DNA of 64,000 nt from Oscillibacter sp. (GTDB lineage Bacteria; Bacillota; Clostridia; Oscillospirales; Oscillospiraceae): NCBI GenBank assembly GCA_003539495.1, contig DPPB01000031.1:145385-209384 (forward strand). The letters run 5' to 3'. The notes beneath the pieces were generated by a model. That model was not told where the DNA came from. It searched no databases and saw only the letters and a list, made by a program, of their open reading frames with translations. Position 1 is the stretch's first letter, and each line of letters starts with the position of its first letter. Below, piece by piece: positions 17,536 to 26,223 of the stretch. The position numbers and the translations under genes were made by a program.

Positions 17536-18864
17536 TTATTTGACGACCCAGATCTTATAGGCCTCCAGCACATTGGCGTTTTGCTCCGCCCATTTGTTGA
17601 TGCCGTCCTGCAGCTCGTTGACTGCATCTGCGGCGCTCAGTCCCTCCGTGAACATCTTCTGCATCACGGGGCACAGGCTCTCGTTCTCCCAGCCGATGGG
17701 ATAGGTGTACTGATAGTCATACAGGCGCTGAGCCTGCATCCAGGTAGCAACATTTTTGCAGATCTCATTGTCCAGGGAGGACGCATCGAAATCCACCGTG
17801 GGCATCCACGCGTTCGTCAGCTCATACATGCGGCTGAGGTTTTCCTTCTTGGCCAGGAACAGCAGGAAGTCCGCTGCCTGATCCTTGTGCTTGGCGCTCT
17901 TGGGCATCACAAATACCTGCTGGCCCACGCACACGGACTTGGCCAGCTCACCGCTGCCGTATACCGGCGCCTGCATAAAGCCGATAACATCCTCGCCCAT
18001 CTTCTCCGCAATGCTGGCGGTGTAGGGGCCGCACTGGAAGGTCATGGCGCAGTTAGAGGTCTCCAGCAGCTGCTGGCCCTGATACAGATCCAGGGACTGA
18101 ATATCCTCGTTGAAGTACCCGCCCTTAATAAGCTCCTCGATCAGATAGATCCACTGGGAGCATTCCTTGTCCGTATAGGATTCCTCCAGGCGGAAGGGCT
18201 TGATGGCCTCGTTGGGGTCGTCATAATTCTGGGCGCCGAAATAAACAGCCAGCCAGCCGGGCAGATAGCCGTCCTTCAGTCCGCTGCCAATGGGGGTATA
18301 GCCGGCCGCCTTGAGGGCATCACAGGCGGCGATAAAATCCTGCCAGGTCGTGGGCGGATTCTCCGGATCCAGCCCCGCAGCGGCAAACATCTGCTTGTTA
18401 TAGGCAATGCCGAAGCAGACGCTGTATGCGGGGAAGCCCCACTGCTTGCCGTCCCAGTTGGTTTCGGACAGGGCGCTGGCTGTCATGCAGGACAGCTCCT
18501 CCTCCGTCATATAGTCGGAGATAGGCGCCAGGTTCCCCAGCCAGACATCGTCCAGAGCCTGTGTTCCGCCCCAGAGGAACGCAAGATCCGGGCCCTCGCC
18601 GGCCTGCTCAGCCGTGCGCAGCGCAGAATACAGCGTGTCGCTCTCCTGCAGCACGACCTCAACGTTGATGCCGTCCGTTTCGCTGCTGTACTTCTGTGCC
18701 ATTTCTTCCATGTACTGCTTGTAGCCCGGGATCTCCTGCTCACCCCAATACCATACGGTGAGCTTTGTGCTGCCGTCATTATCAGAGCCGCCTGCGTTCT
18801 TGCCGCAGCCAACGAGTCCGAATACCATGACCAGTGACAACACAAGTGCCAGCATTTTTTTCAT
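17536..18864 (-). CDS. Sugar-binding lipoprotein of an ABC transporter (442 aa)
   Basis: The signal peptide ends in a lipobox (LVGC, C20), so the mature protein is lipid-anchored outside the membrane. The rest follows the extracellular solute-binding family 1 pattern: LTVWYWGEQE at the mature start, NPPTTWQDFIAACDALKAAGYTPI, GQQVFVMPKSAKHKDQAADFLLFL. It captures the sugar and delivers it to the permeases encoded just downstream. The ligand cannot be told from sequence. Confidence 0.94.
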   Translation of the reverse strand: MKKMLALVLSLVMVFGLVGCGKNAGGSDNDGSTKLTVWYWGEQEIPGYKQYMEEMAQKYSSETDGINVEVVLQESDTLYSALRTAEQAGEGPDLAFLWGGTQALDDVWLGNLAPISDYMTEEELSCMTASALSETNWDGKQWGFPAYSVCFGIAYNKQMFAAAGLDPENPPTTWQDFIAACDALKAAGYTPIGSGLKDGYLPGWLAVYFGAQNYDDPNEAIKPFRLEESYTDKECSQWIYLIEELIKGGYFNEDIQSLDLYQGQQLLETSNCAMTFQCGPYTASIAEKMGEDVIGFMQAPVYGSGELAKSVCVGQQVFVMPKSAKHKDQAADFLLFLAKKENLSRMYELTNAWMPTVDFDASSLDNEICKNVATWMQAQRLYDYQYTYPIGWENESLCPVMQKMFTEGLSAADAVNELQDGINKWAEQNANVLEAYKIWVVK

Positions 18865-18921
18865 TGGTTTATCCTCTCTTTATCGTTTTTTTGTATCGCA
18901 AGGCGGACTTTGCCCGCTGTG

Positions 18922-19848
18922 CTACAGCTCAAATCGCTCCACGACCTCCCGGAGCGTCGGCTGGCCGTCCACACCGCCCAGCCTGCCTACATTTCCTGCG
19001 CTGCAGAACGTTGCGATCTCCCCGCTCCGCTGTATGCCCAGGTCATTGAGATATCCAAACAGGAAACCCGCGTCAAACGTGTCTCCTGCGCCGACGGTAT
19101 CGGTGACCCGGACCTTTTCCGCCTGCCAGTGGTATCGCTTGCCATCGGCGGCGGCAACAGCACCTCTGCCGCCGCATTTCATAACACATACAGGCACGAT
19201 TCCGGAGGCCCTCTCCAGCGCTGTCATGGGATCAGACTCATGCATAATGCTGCATAGCTCCGTTTCATTGGGGAAGAAGATGTCCACCATCGGAAGGATA
19301 TCCATCAGCTCCGGAATGTCCCATCGCTCCTCCGGATCATAGTTCGTGTCCAGGCTCACCGTTCCCCCCGATGCCTTGACGGCGGAGATCACGCTGCGCC
19401 AGCCGGTCCACATCTTTTTTAGAATGTAGAAGCTGGCAATATGCAGGTGCCGTGTCTGTGTCAAAAGCACCGGCGGGACATCCTCCGCCGCAATAGAATC
19501 TATACAGCCCGGCAGCGTAAGGATCGCGCGGTCCGAGCCCCTGCAGTGCGCCACGCTCATGGCCGTATAGCTGTCCGCGAATCTAAGATGCTCCGTTATA
19601 ACGCCGGATTCGCTGTATTTTTCCAGCAGCATACGGCCGATCACATCATCGGCAAGGGTCCCCACCACGGCGGTCTTTAGTCCCAGCTTTGCCGCCTGGC
19701 ACGCAAAAATGCCGCACGAGCCGCCCATGGTGAGATAGTAGCGGCTGCCCAGCTTTTCCTTTTGCCCGAATTCAGGCATAATGTCATCGCCGAAAAGGAG
19801 CAGATCCGCGCAGACATCCGAGATGGTGACAATGTCGTTTGTTTTCAT
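18922..19848 (-). CDS. PfkB-family carbohydrate kinase (308 aa)
   Basis: ATP-dependent sugar or sugar-phosphate kinase. The C-terminal signature DTVGAGDTFDAGF carries the catalytic Asp. The N-terminal Gly-Gly motif (YLTMGGSCGIFACQAAKLG) forms the substrate site. The start at 19848 has a purine-rich GGAAAGG upstream. An alternative ATG at 19893 overlaps the previous stop codon by 4 bases and would add 15 residues; its ribosome site is poorer. With a GatZ/KbaZ-like gene immediately upstream, a ketohexose-phosphate such as tagatose 6-phosphate is a reasonable substrate, but this is inference. Confidence 0.9.
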   Translation of the reverse strand: MKTNDIVTISDVCADLLLFGDDIMPEFGQKEKLGSRYYLTMGGSCGIFACQAAKLGLKTAVVGTLADDVIGRMLLEKYSESGVITEHLRFADSYTAMSVAHCRGSDRAILTLPGCIDSIAAEDVPPVLLTQTRHLHIASFYILKKMWTGWRSVISAVKASGGTVSLDTNYDPEERWDIPELMDILPMVDIFFPNETELCSIMHESDPMTALERASGIVPVCVMKCGGRGAVAAADGKRYHWQAEKVRVTDTVGAGDTFDAGFLFGYLNDLGIQRSGEIATFCSAGNVGRLGGVDGQPTLREVVERFEL

Positions 19849-19889
19849 AGTGAAAGCTTTCCTTTCCGGCATGAGCATGCAGTAGTGTT

Positions 19890-21167
19890 TCATCGGTAGG
19901 ACCGCAGAACGTACTTAATATTTTCCTTCACAATAGCCTCTGCGGCAGTATCCAGTGTCCCGGCAATGATAGCCTCCGCCTGGCGCGGCAGAAACTGTGC
20001 CAAAAGGCCGGTGGGACACGGTGCGGCGTTGAAATTTCTGAAAAGGCGCCGGGTGGCATCCTGCACCTCGGGGTTGTCGAGATAATACCGGGAGCGGTCG
20101 GAAAGGCTGTACTTGCGCATCAAGGCAACTCTGTACGGCTCTCCGTGGTAGTGCTTGATCCAGTTCCCGGGATTCTGGCACATGACGCGATCTAAAACAG
20201 CTGAAAAATCGGAGTATCCTCCTGCCGGTGCGCAGGGATTCATTTCGCGCTCGATCCGTTCCAGGGCAAAAAGCGCCTCCCGGAACGCATAGGTCAGCGC
20301 GGGCCCGACCTTCAGGATCGCAATGCCATCCTCCCGCATTTCCCGCAGAGCCCGGGCGGATTGGTAATCGGTGGAATGTCCCTCCAGCACGATCCCATCC
20401 AGTGTCCGTGCGCAGGCGATCAATTCAGCCGCATCGCTTCTGTTGTATAGAAATACCTGGTCGTCGCCGAATTCCACCCCCGGCTGCACCACAACAGCAA
20501 TAACGCGCGTCCACGCATCATCCAGCCCCTGGCGGAGAAAAGCGCTTTTGAACAGCTCATACTCATTCCGCAGATCCTCGCCGCGCGTGACGGAGATGCC
20601 GTCCTCCGCCTCCGTTGCGCCGCCCGGAATGGGCACCTCACTGCCCACCACATACAGGGGCAGCTCGCCCTCGGGCCGTGCTTCCTCCGCCGCCCGGCAC
20701 AGGCGGGCGGCGCGCCGGGCAACAACGGCGGGGTCCAGGGGCGCCTGGGGGTCATCGCTTCCCAGGCGCATGCTTGCATCTATATGGATCTTTTGGACTC
20801 CGGCGGCCGCATAGGCGCGAACCAGCGCCTCCGCCTTTTCCATGGCGGCCTCTTCCTCCTCAGCGCTCCACACCAGGGGACCCAGGTGGTCACCGCCGAA
20901 GATCAGCCGTTCCTCATCCAATCCCGTGCGGGATGCGATTTTTCTGCAGAAGCTCACAAAATCAGCCGGTGTCATTCCGGTATAGCCGCCAAACTGGTTG
21001 ACCTGGTTTGCCGTTGCCTCGATCAGACACACCCCGCCCGAGGTGAGAGTCTCCTCCATGGCCGCTTCGATCACATACTCGTTTGCACTGCATACAGAGC
21101 ATATACCCGCCGGCCGGCCGGCCTTGGAGGCCGTCACCAGCTCCTTGAGAATCGCATTACCCGACAT
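19890..21167 (-). CDS. GatZ/KbaZ-like tagatose-bisphosphate aldolase subunit (425 aa)
   Basis: The protein follows the GatZ/KbaZ family across its length: AGICSVCSANEYVIEAAME near the N-terminus, NQVNQFGGYTGMTP, FGGDHLGPLVW, IHIDASMRLGSDDP, and FRNFNAAPCPTGLLAQFLPRQ at the end. In Enterobacteria GatZ/KbaZ is needed for activity of the class II aldolase GatY/KbaY, but it is itself barrel-shaped and some homologues may act alone. No GatY/KbaY is encoded in this operon. It is the first gene after a consensus promoter with an operator-like palindrome. Confidence 0.88.
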   Translation of the reverse strand: MSGNAILKELVTASKAGRPAGICSVCSANEYVIEAAMEETLTSGGVCLIEATANQVNQFGGYTGMTPADFVSFCRKIASRTGLDEERLIFGGDHLGPLVWSAEEEEAAMEKAEALVRAYAAAGVQKIHIDASMRLGSDDPQAPLDPAVVARRAARLCRAAEEARPEGELPLYVVGSEVPIPGGATEAEDGISVTRGEDLRNEYELFKSAFLRQGLDDAWTRVIAVVVQPGVEFGDDQVFLYNRSDAAELIACARTLDGIVLEGHSTDYQSARALREMREDGIAILKVGPALTYAFREALFALERIEREMNPCAPAGGYSDFSAVLDRVMCQNPGNWIKHYHGEPYRVALMRKYSLSDRSRYYLDNPEVQDATRRLFRNFNAAPCPTGLLAQFLPRQAEAIIAGTLDTAAEAIVKENIKYVLRSYR

Positions 21168-21186
21168 AGTCTTCCTCCGTCTCTAA

Positions 21187-21225
21187 ATGTACGAACATTA
21201 TATCATTATGATGATGGCGTGTCAA
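21187..21225 (-). promoter_or_regulatory. Sugar-operon promoter with operator palindrome
   Basis: On the minus strand: TTGACA (21220-21225), 17 bases, TATAAT (21197-21202). The sequence ATGTACGAACAT (21187-21198) overlaps the -10 and start site. An 11-of-12 match, ATGTCCGAACAT, occupies the same place in the SIS gene promoter at 29850-29861. It is the likely operator of the divergent GntR regulator. Confidence 0.85.
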
Positions 21226-21278
21226 TATAGGGGGGAAACGGAAGATTCCACAAAATGATTTGTTGCTTTTTATTCAAC

Positions 21279-21307
21279 TTGACAAGTTTTTCCTCATGTT
21301 ATACAAT
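21279..21307 (+). promoter_or_regulatory. Promoter of the GntR regulator gene
   Basis: TTGACA (21279-21284), 17 bases, TACAAT (21302-21307), about 80 bases before the start codon. Confidence 0.7.
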
Positions 21308-21394
21308 TCGCCTTGGATAATGCGACACAATGGTGTAAAATAATTTAGAACTATGCGGTTTAATGAATAAACCGTTGTTTTTCGGAGGTTTGCT

Positions 21395-22117
21395 ATGCTG
21401 AATGACAACCTACCCATCGCCCTGTATCAGCAGCTGGTGCGGGAGTTTACCGCTAAGATCAGGAACAATGCTTGGCCGGTGGGGTGCATGCTGCCCGGTG
21501 AAATGCAGCTGTGCCGGGAGTATAATGTCAGCCGCTCCACGGTACGCCAGGCCATGGATGTCCTTGTCCGAAACGGGTTGGTTACGCGCAAGCAGGGGCG
21601 CGGAACCTTTGTGGCCATGCCGAAGCTGGAGCAGAATCTGGTGAAGTTCTATAGCTTTAGTGAGGAGATCAAGCGCATGGGCTACACGCCGTCCAGCAGC
21701 ATTGTCTCCTTTCGAAAGCTCCCGGCCGATGCCAATATGGCGGCCCGGCTTTCTATAGAGCCTAACTCCGAAATATTCTCCCTGCGCAGGCTCCGCCTTG
21801 CCGATGGCAAGCCCTTCGCGCTGGAGACCTCGTACATCCCCGCGGCGCTCTACCCATTCATGACTGAGGAGATGATCCGCGAGAAGGGCCTGTACCAGAC
21901 CATGCGTCAAAACAGCAGCTTTCAGCCGGACACAGCGGTGGAAACCTTCCAGGCCATCCTTATATCCAAGGCGGATGCAAAGCTTTTGAACGTCGACCGC
22001 CCGGCCCCGGGCCTAAGTGTAAGCCGCGTTACATCGTCAGACGGTGTCATTGTGGAGATATGCGAAAGCATCGTGCTGGGGGACCGGTATCAGTACACCG
22101 TGGCCCTCCACTCCTGA
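21395..22117 (+). CDS. GntR-family regulator with UTRA sensor domain (240 aa)
   Basis: Residues about 5-70 are a GntR winged helix (ALYQQLVREFTAKI, YNVSRSTVRQAMDVLVRNGL, RKQGRGTFV). Residues about 95-235 form the UTRA domain, which binds sugar phosphates or amino-sugar phosphates in the HutC/NagR subgroup. GGAGG precedes the ATG by 6 bases. It is divergent from the sugar operon and almost certainly controls it. The repeated dodecamer in the operon and SIS promoters is the proposed binding site. Confidence 0.93.
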   Translation: MLNDNLPIALYQQLVREFTAKIRNNAWPVGCMLPGEMQLCREYNVSRSTVRQAMDVLVRNGLVTRKQGRGTFVAMPKLEQNLVKFYSFSEEIKRMGYTPSSSIVSFRKLPADANMAARLSIEPNSEIFSLRRLRLADGKPFALETSYIPAALYPFMTEEMIREKGLYQTMRQNSSFQPDTAVETFQAILISKADAKLLNVDRPAPGLSVSRVTSSDGVIVEICESIVLGDRYQYTVALHS

Positions 22118-22149
22118 TCCGGGCCGGATATTGCATCCAGTATACCTAC

Positions 22150-22190
22150 CGCTGCGGTAAGCTGCCAAAGGCTTTGCCGCAGCGTTTTTT
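22150..22190 (+). terminator. Terminator of the GntR gene
   Basis: An 8-bp stem (22150-22157 with 22177-22184) followed by six T. Confidence 0.85.
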
Positions 22191-22499
22191 CCATCCCCCG
22201 ATAAAGCTGTCCTTTACATCCCCGACGCCCCTCCCTCCTTATTCCCGGCGTCCAATGGCAGTATTTGCGCAAACGCAGCTTTGTCAAGCATATCGGGCAG
22301 CGGACTCCGGGGCAGACGCCCGGCGGAGAACTCCACAGGCAGCCGTTAGAGCGGCAAGTACGCATAGCATATGATCTCTAAGCGGGCAGAAGGAATAAGC
22401 GGCATCGAGCCGTTTCCGATTCTCTGCCCCTTTTACTTGTTTTTGATGTGATGTATTGTAGTCCTGCAAACGTTTTTGAAAAAACATTGGCAAGGGCTG
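22191..22499. other. Non-coding spacer before the tyrS leader
   Basis: I see no frame with a start signal and no paired structure of note in this 309-base stretch. Transcription resumes at the tyrS promoter at 22500. Confidence 0.5.
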
Positions 22500-22528
22500 T
22501 TGACAAAAAACGAATCGCTCTCTATAAT
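22500..22528 (+). promoter_or_regulatory. Promoter of the tyrS T-box leader
   Basis: Perfect consensus: TTGACA (22500-22505), 17 bases, TATAAT (22523-22528). Confidence 0.93.
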
Positions 22529-22535
22529 ATTTGGT

Positions 22536-22818
22536 AAGTTCATATTCCTACAGCTATGATGGGAAAAAGTAACGCCGGTTCTGCCTGCCAAGAGAGCCTC
22601 CGTTGGGTGCAAGGGGGAGAGGAGAGCGGCTGTGAATACATCCCGGAGCTGCCTTCCGAACGGGCGGGAGCCTTAGTAGGGATGCGTCGGGTTCGCCCGT
22701 TACAGCGCAGGGGTGCGGCGCACTCCGTGAGGCTGCAGACCGCGAGGCTGCGGCGAATATGAGGTGGTACCGTGACATATGTCGCCCTCTGTCCAAGGAG
22801 ACAGGGGGCGATTTTTTC
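22536..22818 (+). ncRNA. Tyrosyl T-box riboswitch upstream of tyrS
   Basis: Stem I runs from about 22550 to 22655 and shows the AGTA bulge (AAAAGTAAC). The specifier loop GAA-TAC-ATC sets the codon UAC (22637-22639), a tyrosine codon matching the downstream gene. An F-box-like CGTTACAGCG follows. The T-box GAGGTGGTACCGTG (22761-22774) contains the TGG that pairs with the tRNA 3' end. A terminator (stem from 22782, loop, stem to 22811, then six T) overlaps the antiterminator. Uncharged tRNA-Tyr would allow readthrough into tyrS. Confidence 0.94.
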
Positions 22819-22856
22819 TCCTGTCTGATTTGCAATAAAAGAAAGGAACGAAAAAA

Positions 22857-24083
22857 ATGGGAATTTATGAAGAATTGATCGCCCGCGGGCTGATCGCACA
22901 GGTGACCAATGAGGACGAAATCCGGGAGATGGTCAACAACGGCAAGGCAACCTTCTACATTGGCTTTGACTGCACAGCGGACTCCCTGCATGTGGGGCAC
23001 TTCATGGCTCTGTGCCTGATGAAGCGCCTGCAGATGGCCGGCAATAAGCCCATCGCCCTCATTGGCGACGGCACAACGATGATCGGCGATCCCTCCGGCC
23101 GGACGGATATGCGCAAAATGCTCACCCGGGAGGATATCGTTCACAATGCCGAGTGCTTCAAGCGCCAGATGGAGAAATTCATTGATTTCTCTGATGGGAA
23201 GGCGCTGATGCTCTATAACTCCGAGTGGCTGATGCCGCTGAACTATATTGAGCTGCTGCGGGAGGTTGGCGCCTGCTTCTCTGTGAATAACATGCTGCGG
23301 GCCGAGTGCTATAAGCAGCGCATGGAGAAGGGCCTGAGCTTCCTGGAGTTCAACTACATGATCATGCAGAGCTATGACTTCTACTACATGTTCCAGCATT
23401 ACGGCTGCAATATGCAGTTTGGCGGCAACGACCAGTGGAGCAATATGCTGGGCGGCACAGAGCTGATCCGCCGCAAGCTGGGCAAGGATGCCCATGCCAT
23501 GACCATCAACCTGCTGCTGAATTCCGAGGGCAAGAAGATGGGCAAAACCGCCTCCGGCGCCGTGTGGCTGGATCCCAACAAGACCAGTCCCTTCGAGTTC
23601 TATCAGTACTGGCGCAATGTGGATGATGCGGATGTCATCAAGTGCCTGCGGATGCTGACCTTCCTGCCGCTGGAGGAAATTAACGCCATGGCCGATTGGA
23701 AGGATGCCAAGCTCAACGAGGCCAAGGATATCCTGGCCTATGAGCTGACGAAGCTGGTCCATAGCGAGGCGGAGGCCAATAAGGCCCGGGAGGCATCCCG
23801 TGCGCTGTTCTCCGGCAAGGGAGATGCCACCCATATGCCCGCCACAGAGCTTGCAGCCGACAAGCTGACAGACGGCAAGATCGGCGTCATGGCGCTGCTG
23901 GTGGAGTGCGGCCTGTGTGCCTCCAACAGCGAGGCCCGGCGGCTGGTGCAGCAGGGCGGCGTCAGCATCAATGACGCAAAGGTAGAGTCCATTGATGCCT
24001 CCTTTGACGCAGACAGCCTGGCCGGCGAGGGCGTTATCATCAAGAAGGGCAAGAAGATCTTCCACAGGGCGTTTATGAAGTAA
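22857..24083 (+). CDS. tyrS: Tyrosyl-tRNA synthetase
   Basis: Class I synthetase that charges tRNA-Tyr. The HIGH-type motif is HVGH at 45-48, the KMSKS-type loop reads KKMGKT near residue 225, and the C-terminal ~70 residues are an S4-like RNA-binding domain (SNSEARRLVQQGGVSIN). The 408-residue length fits the TyrRS form common in Firmicutes. GAAAGGAACG precedes the ATG. Its own T-box leader regulates it. Confidence 0.97.
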   Translation: MGIYEELIARGLIAQVTNEDEIREMVNNGKATFYIGFDCTADSLHVGHFMALCLMKRLQMAGNKPIALIGDGTTMIGDPSGRTDMRKMLTREDIVHNAECFKRQMEKFIDFSDGKALMLYNSEWLMPLNYIELLREVGACFSVNNMLRAECYKQRMEKGLSFLEFNYMIMQSYDFYYMFQHYGCNMQFGGNDQWSNMLGGTELIRRKLGKDAHAMTINLLLNSEGKKMGKTASGAVWLDPNKTSPFEFYQYWRNVDDADVIKCLRMLTFLPLEEINAMADWKDAKLNEAKDILAYELTKLVHSEAEANKAREASRALFSGKGDATHMPATELAADKLTDGKIGVMALLVECGLCASNSEARRLVQQGGVSINDAKVESIDASFDADSLAGEGVIIKKGKKIFHRAFMK

Positions 24084-24379
24084 AATAACAGCAGAACACT
24101 CTCCGCCCGAGGCATCCGGCGGAGGGCTCTCATGGACGGGTTATTGGCTCTGCAAGCATAAACAGCAAGCTGCTTTGCAGAGCCTGCAGGTGACTGGTAG
24201 GAATGAACAGATCGGAACCGCTCCTGATTTTTGCGGTGGATGCGTTCCGCTCTTCGGGCTGGTTTGGTGTGGCAGCTTAGCTATACCCCACGGGACCATA
24301 TCCTTCATAGCTTTTTATTCACTTGTCCAAGATGTGTTGTAGGGCAACAAATACCGACCAAAGGTGAGGGTCTTCGCTC
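24084..24379. other. Spacer between tyrS and smpB without a gene
   Basis: Holds a small GC-rich hairpin (24101-24107 with 24118-24124) that could end tyrS transcription although it lacks a T-run, and a second hairpin around 24150-24181. No coding frame has a start signal. Confidence 0.5.
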
Positions 24380-24408
24380 TTGCAATAGTCAGAAAAGTGT
24401 GTTATACT
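24380..24408 (+). promoter_or_regulatory. Promoter of smpB
   Basis: TTGCAA (24380-24385), 17 bases, TATACT (24403-24408), 28 bases before the start codon. Confidence 0.8.
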
Positions 24409-24435
24409 GTTCCATCCGGAGAAAGGAGGTCCTCC

Positions 24436-24900
24436 ATGGAGAAAAAAGGCATTAAGATCGCCGCCCAAAACCGCAAGGCGTTCCATGACTATTTCGTGGA
24501 GGATCGCTATGAGGCCGGGGTGGAGCTGTTCGGCACGGAGGTCAAGAGCATCCGGGCCGGCACGCTGAATCTGAAGGATTCCTATTGCCAGGCCAAGGAT
24601 GGAGAGGTGTTTGCCTATGGCGTACACATCTCCCCCTATGACAAGGGCAGCATCTTCAACAAGGATCCGGACCGGCCCAAGCGGCTGCTGCTGCACAAGC
24701 GGGAGATCCGCAAGCTGCACGACCTGCAAAAGCAGCAGGGCTACGCGCTGATCCCCCTGTCTGTGTATTTCAAGGACAGCCGGGTGAAAATTGAGCTGGG
24801 CCTGTGCAAGGGTAAGAAAACCTACGACAAACGGGAAGCCGTGGCCAAGCGGGACGCCAAGCGCGAGATGGACCGGGCCATGCGCGAGAAAAACAGATAA
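24436..24900 (+). CDS. smpB: SsrA-binding protein SmpB
   Basis: Partner of tmRNA in rescuing stalled ribosomes. The start at 24436 has AAAGGAGG 6 bases upstream and gives the usual length of 154 residues. The family's opening (IAAQNRKAFHDYFVEDRYEAG), the GTEVKSIR motif and the basic C-terminal tail (KREMDRAMREKNR) that enters the mRNA channel are all present. The ssrA gene lies 820 bp downstream, with a cyclophilin gene in between. Confidence 0.97.
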   Translation: MEKKGIKIAAQNRKAFHDYFVEDRYEAGVELFGTEVKSIRAGTLNLKDSYCQAKDGEVFAYGVHISPYDKGSIFNKDPDRPKRLLLHKREIRKLHDLQKQQGYALIPLSVYFKDSRVKIELGLCKGKKTYDKREAVAKRDAKREMDRAMREKNR

Positions 24901-24912
24901 AGGAGACAGAGC

Positions 24913-25455
24913 ATGGAAAACAATCCTATTGTGACCATAACCATGGAGGACGGCGGCAAGATCGTGGCGGAGCTATACCCCGATGTGGCGCCGCAGAGCG
25001 TGTATAACTTCATCTCTCTCATAAAAAAGGGGTTTTATAACGGGCTCATTTTCCACCGGTGCATTTACGGGTTCATGATCCAGGGCGGATGCCCCGACGG
25101 CACCGGCATGGGCGGCCCCGGCTACTGCATCAAGGGTGAATTCAAGGCAAATGGCTTTAACAACGATCTGCGCCACTCTCGGGGCGTTCTGAGCATGGCC
25201 CGGGCCCAGGCTCCGGACTCTGCCGGGAGCCAGTTCTTCATCATGCACAAGGACAGCCCCCATCTGGACGGGGAATATGCCGCCTTCGGCATGGTCATCG
25301 ATGGCATGGACGTGGTGGACGCTATCGCCTCGGCTCCCCGGAACATGATGACCAACAAGCCCAAAAAGCCCCAGGTGATGGCCTCCGTCACCGTGGACAC
25401 CAAGGGCGTGGAGTATCCGGAGCCGGAGAAGCTGCCGGATCCCTACGGGCGGTAA
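24913..25455 (+). CDS. Cyclophilin-type peptidyl-prolyl cis-trans isomerase (180 aa)
   Basis: Catalyses proline isomerisation during protein folding. The catalytic Arg lies in FHRCIYGFMIQGG, with the substrate-side motifs SQFFIMHKDSPHLDG and YAAFGMVIDGMDVVD. No signal peptide, so cytoplasmic. It follows smpB after 12 bp with GGAG before the ATG, so the two genes share a transcript. Confidence 0.95.
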   Translation: MENNPIVTITMEDGGKIVAELYPDVAPQSVYNFISLIKKGFYNGLIFHRCIYGFMIQGGCPDGTGMGGPGYCIKGEFKANGFNNDLRHSRGVLSMARAQAPDSAGSQFFIMHKDSPHLDGEYAAFGMVIDGMDVVDAIASAPRNMMTNKPKKPQVMASVTVDTKGVEYPEPEKLPDPYGR

Positions 25456-25531
25456 AATCATCGTATTCTGCCCGGGTGCCGGGAATATTTCCCGGTACCC
25501 GGCGGAAAATATAGCTCTGCAAAGCATAGAG

Positions 25532-25716
25532 TCTCGCAGAGCTTGCCGCCCACAGGCGGCAAAAAATGGAAATCGTTTTTCACCGCGGCATATGCGTGGG
25601 GAAAAACACCTCTCAGGCTTCCAGTGCATCATTCTGCGCCACAGGCCCAAAATGATGCACCCAGGAGACTGCAGCCTCTCTGCCGGAAAATCCCATAGGG
25701 ATTTTCGGCAACTCTA
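25532..25716 (+). repeat. Structured intergenic repeat, full copy A
   Basis: About 185 bases matching copy B (52978-53163) end to end. Four hairpins: H1 (25543-25550 with 25555-25562), H2 (flanks of 25576-25605), H3 (25624-25633 with 25651-25660, 10 bp perfect) and H4 (25681-25694 with 25698-25710, one bulged G). H3 and H4 have different sequences in copy B but pair perfectly in the same places. The copy ends 4 bases before the mature 5' end of tmRNA. Confidence 0.85.
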
Positions 25717-25719
25717 TAT

Positions 25720-26066
25720 GGGGGCGTACCGGTTTCGACGGGGGTGTGGAGGCAGGATAAGCGGGCGGTGGCGCCTGGCCACCATAAAACGGGCAATTAA
25801 AAATGAACTGACAACACTAATACTGTTGCCGTCGCAGCTTAAGCTGTGACCGTCTGAACCGGAGAGGCCACAGGCCGGGGAAGGCGTCGTTTATGTGGCG
25901 TCCGTGCGGCGGGTAAGAGTTGCCCCGCCCACGCATCATGACTCTACTGAATCGCGCAGTCTGTTATGTGCCTGCGCGAGGAGGGAATGCTGAAACATAA
26001 CTGCGCCCGGAGAAGGTCCTGTTAAAGCGCTTTCGGACAGGGGTTCGACTCCCCTCGCCTCCACCA
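25720..26066 (+). ncRNA. ssrA: Transfer-messenger RNA (tmRNA)
   Basis: The 5' end GGGGGCG pairs with CGCCTCC before the encoded 3' ACCA, forming the tRNA-like acceptor. The T-arm GGGG-TTCGACT-CCCC and the 5' GGTTTCGACGGGG segment are diagnostic. The tag frame most consistent with known tags starts at a GAC resume codon (25810) and encodes DNTNTVAVAA followed by TAA (25840-25842). The 347-base length is normal. A terminator hairpin lies at 26123-26150. Confidence 0.96.
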
Positions 26067-26120
26067 ATTTGATTGCAGGTCGAACCCTGGAGCAGTTCGA
26101 CGAAAAAATCATCCGCTCCG

Positions 26121-26156
26121 CCAAAATCCTGCACATTCGTGTAGGATTTTCCTTTA
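26121..26156 (+). terminator. Terminator after ssrA
   Basis: A 12-bp stem (AAAATCCTGCAC with its near-perfect complement, loop ATTC) at 26123-26150 followed by a T-rich stretch. Confidence 0.85.
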
Positions 26157-26223
26157 TTGTTTTACCGCACCCCGGCAGCTGCACCGCAGGGGCGAGATAC
26201 ACACGACGTAAGGAGGTAACCCT

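Noticed and set aside
22554..24065. A 503-residue minus frame opposite tyrS
   Set aside because: Antisense of tyrS and the T-box; no start signal and no recognisable domain.
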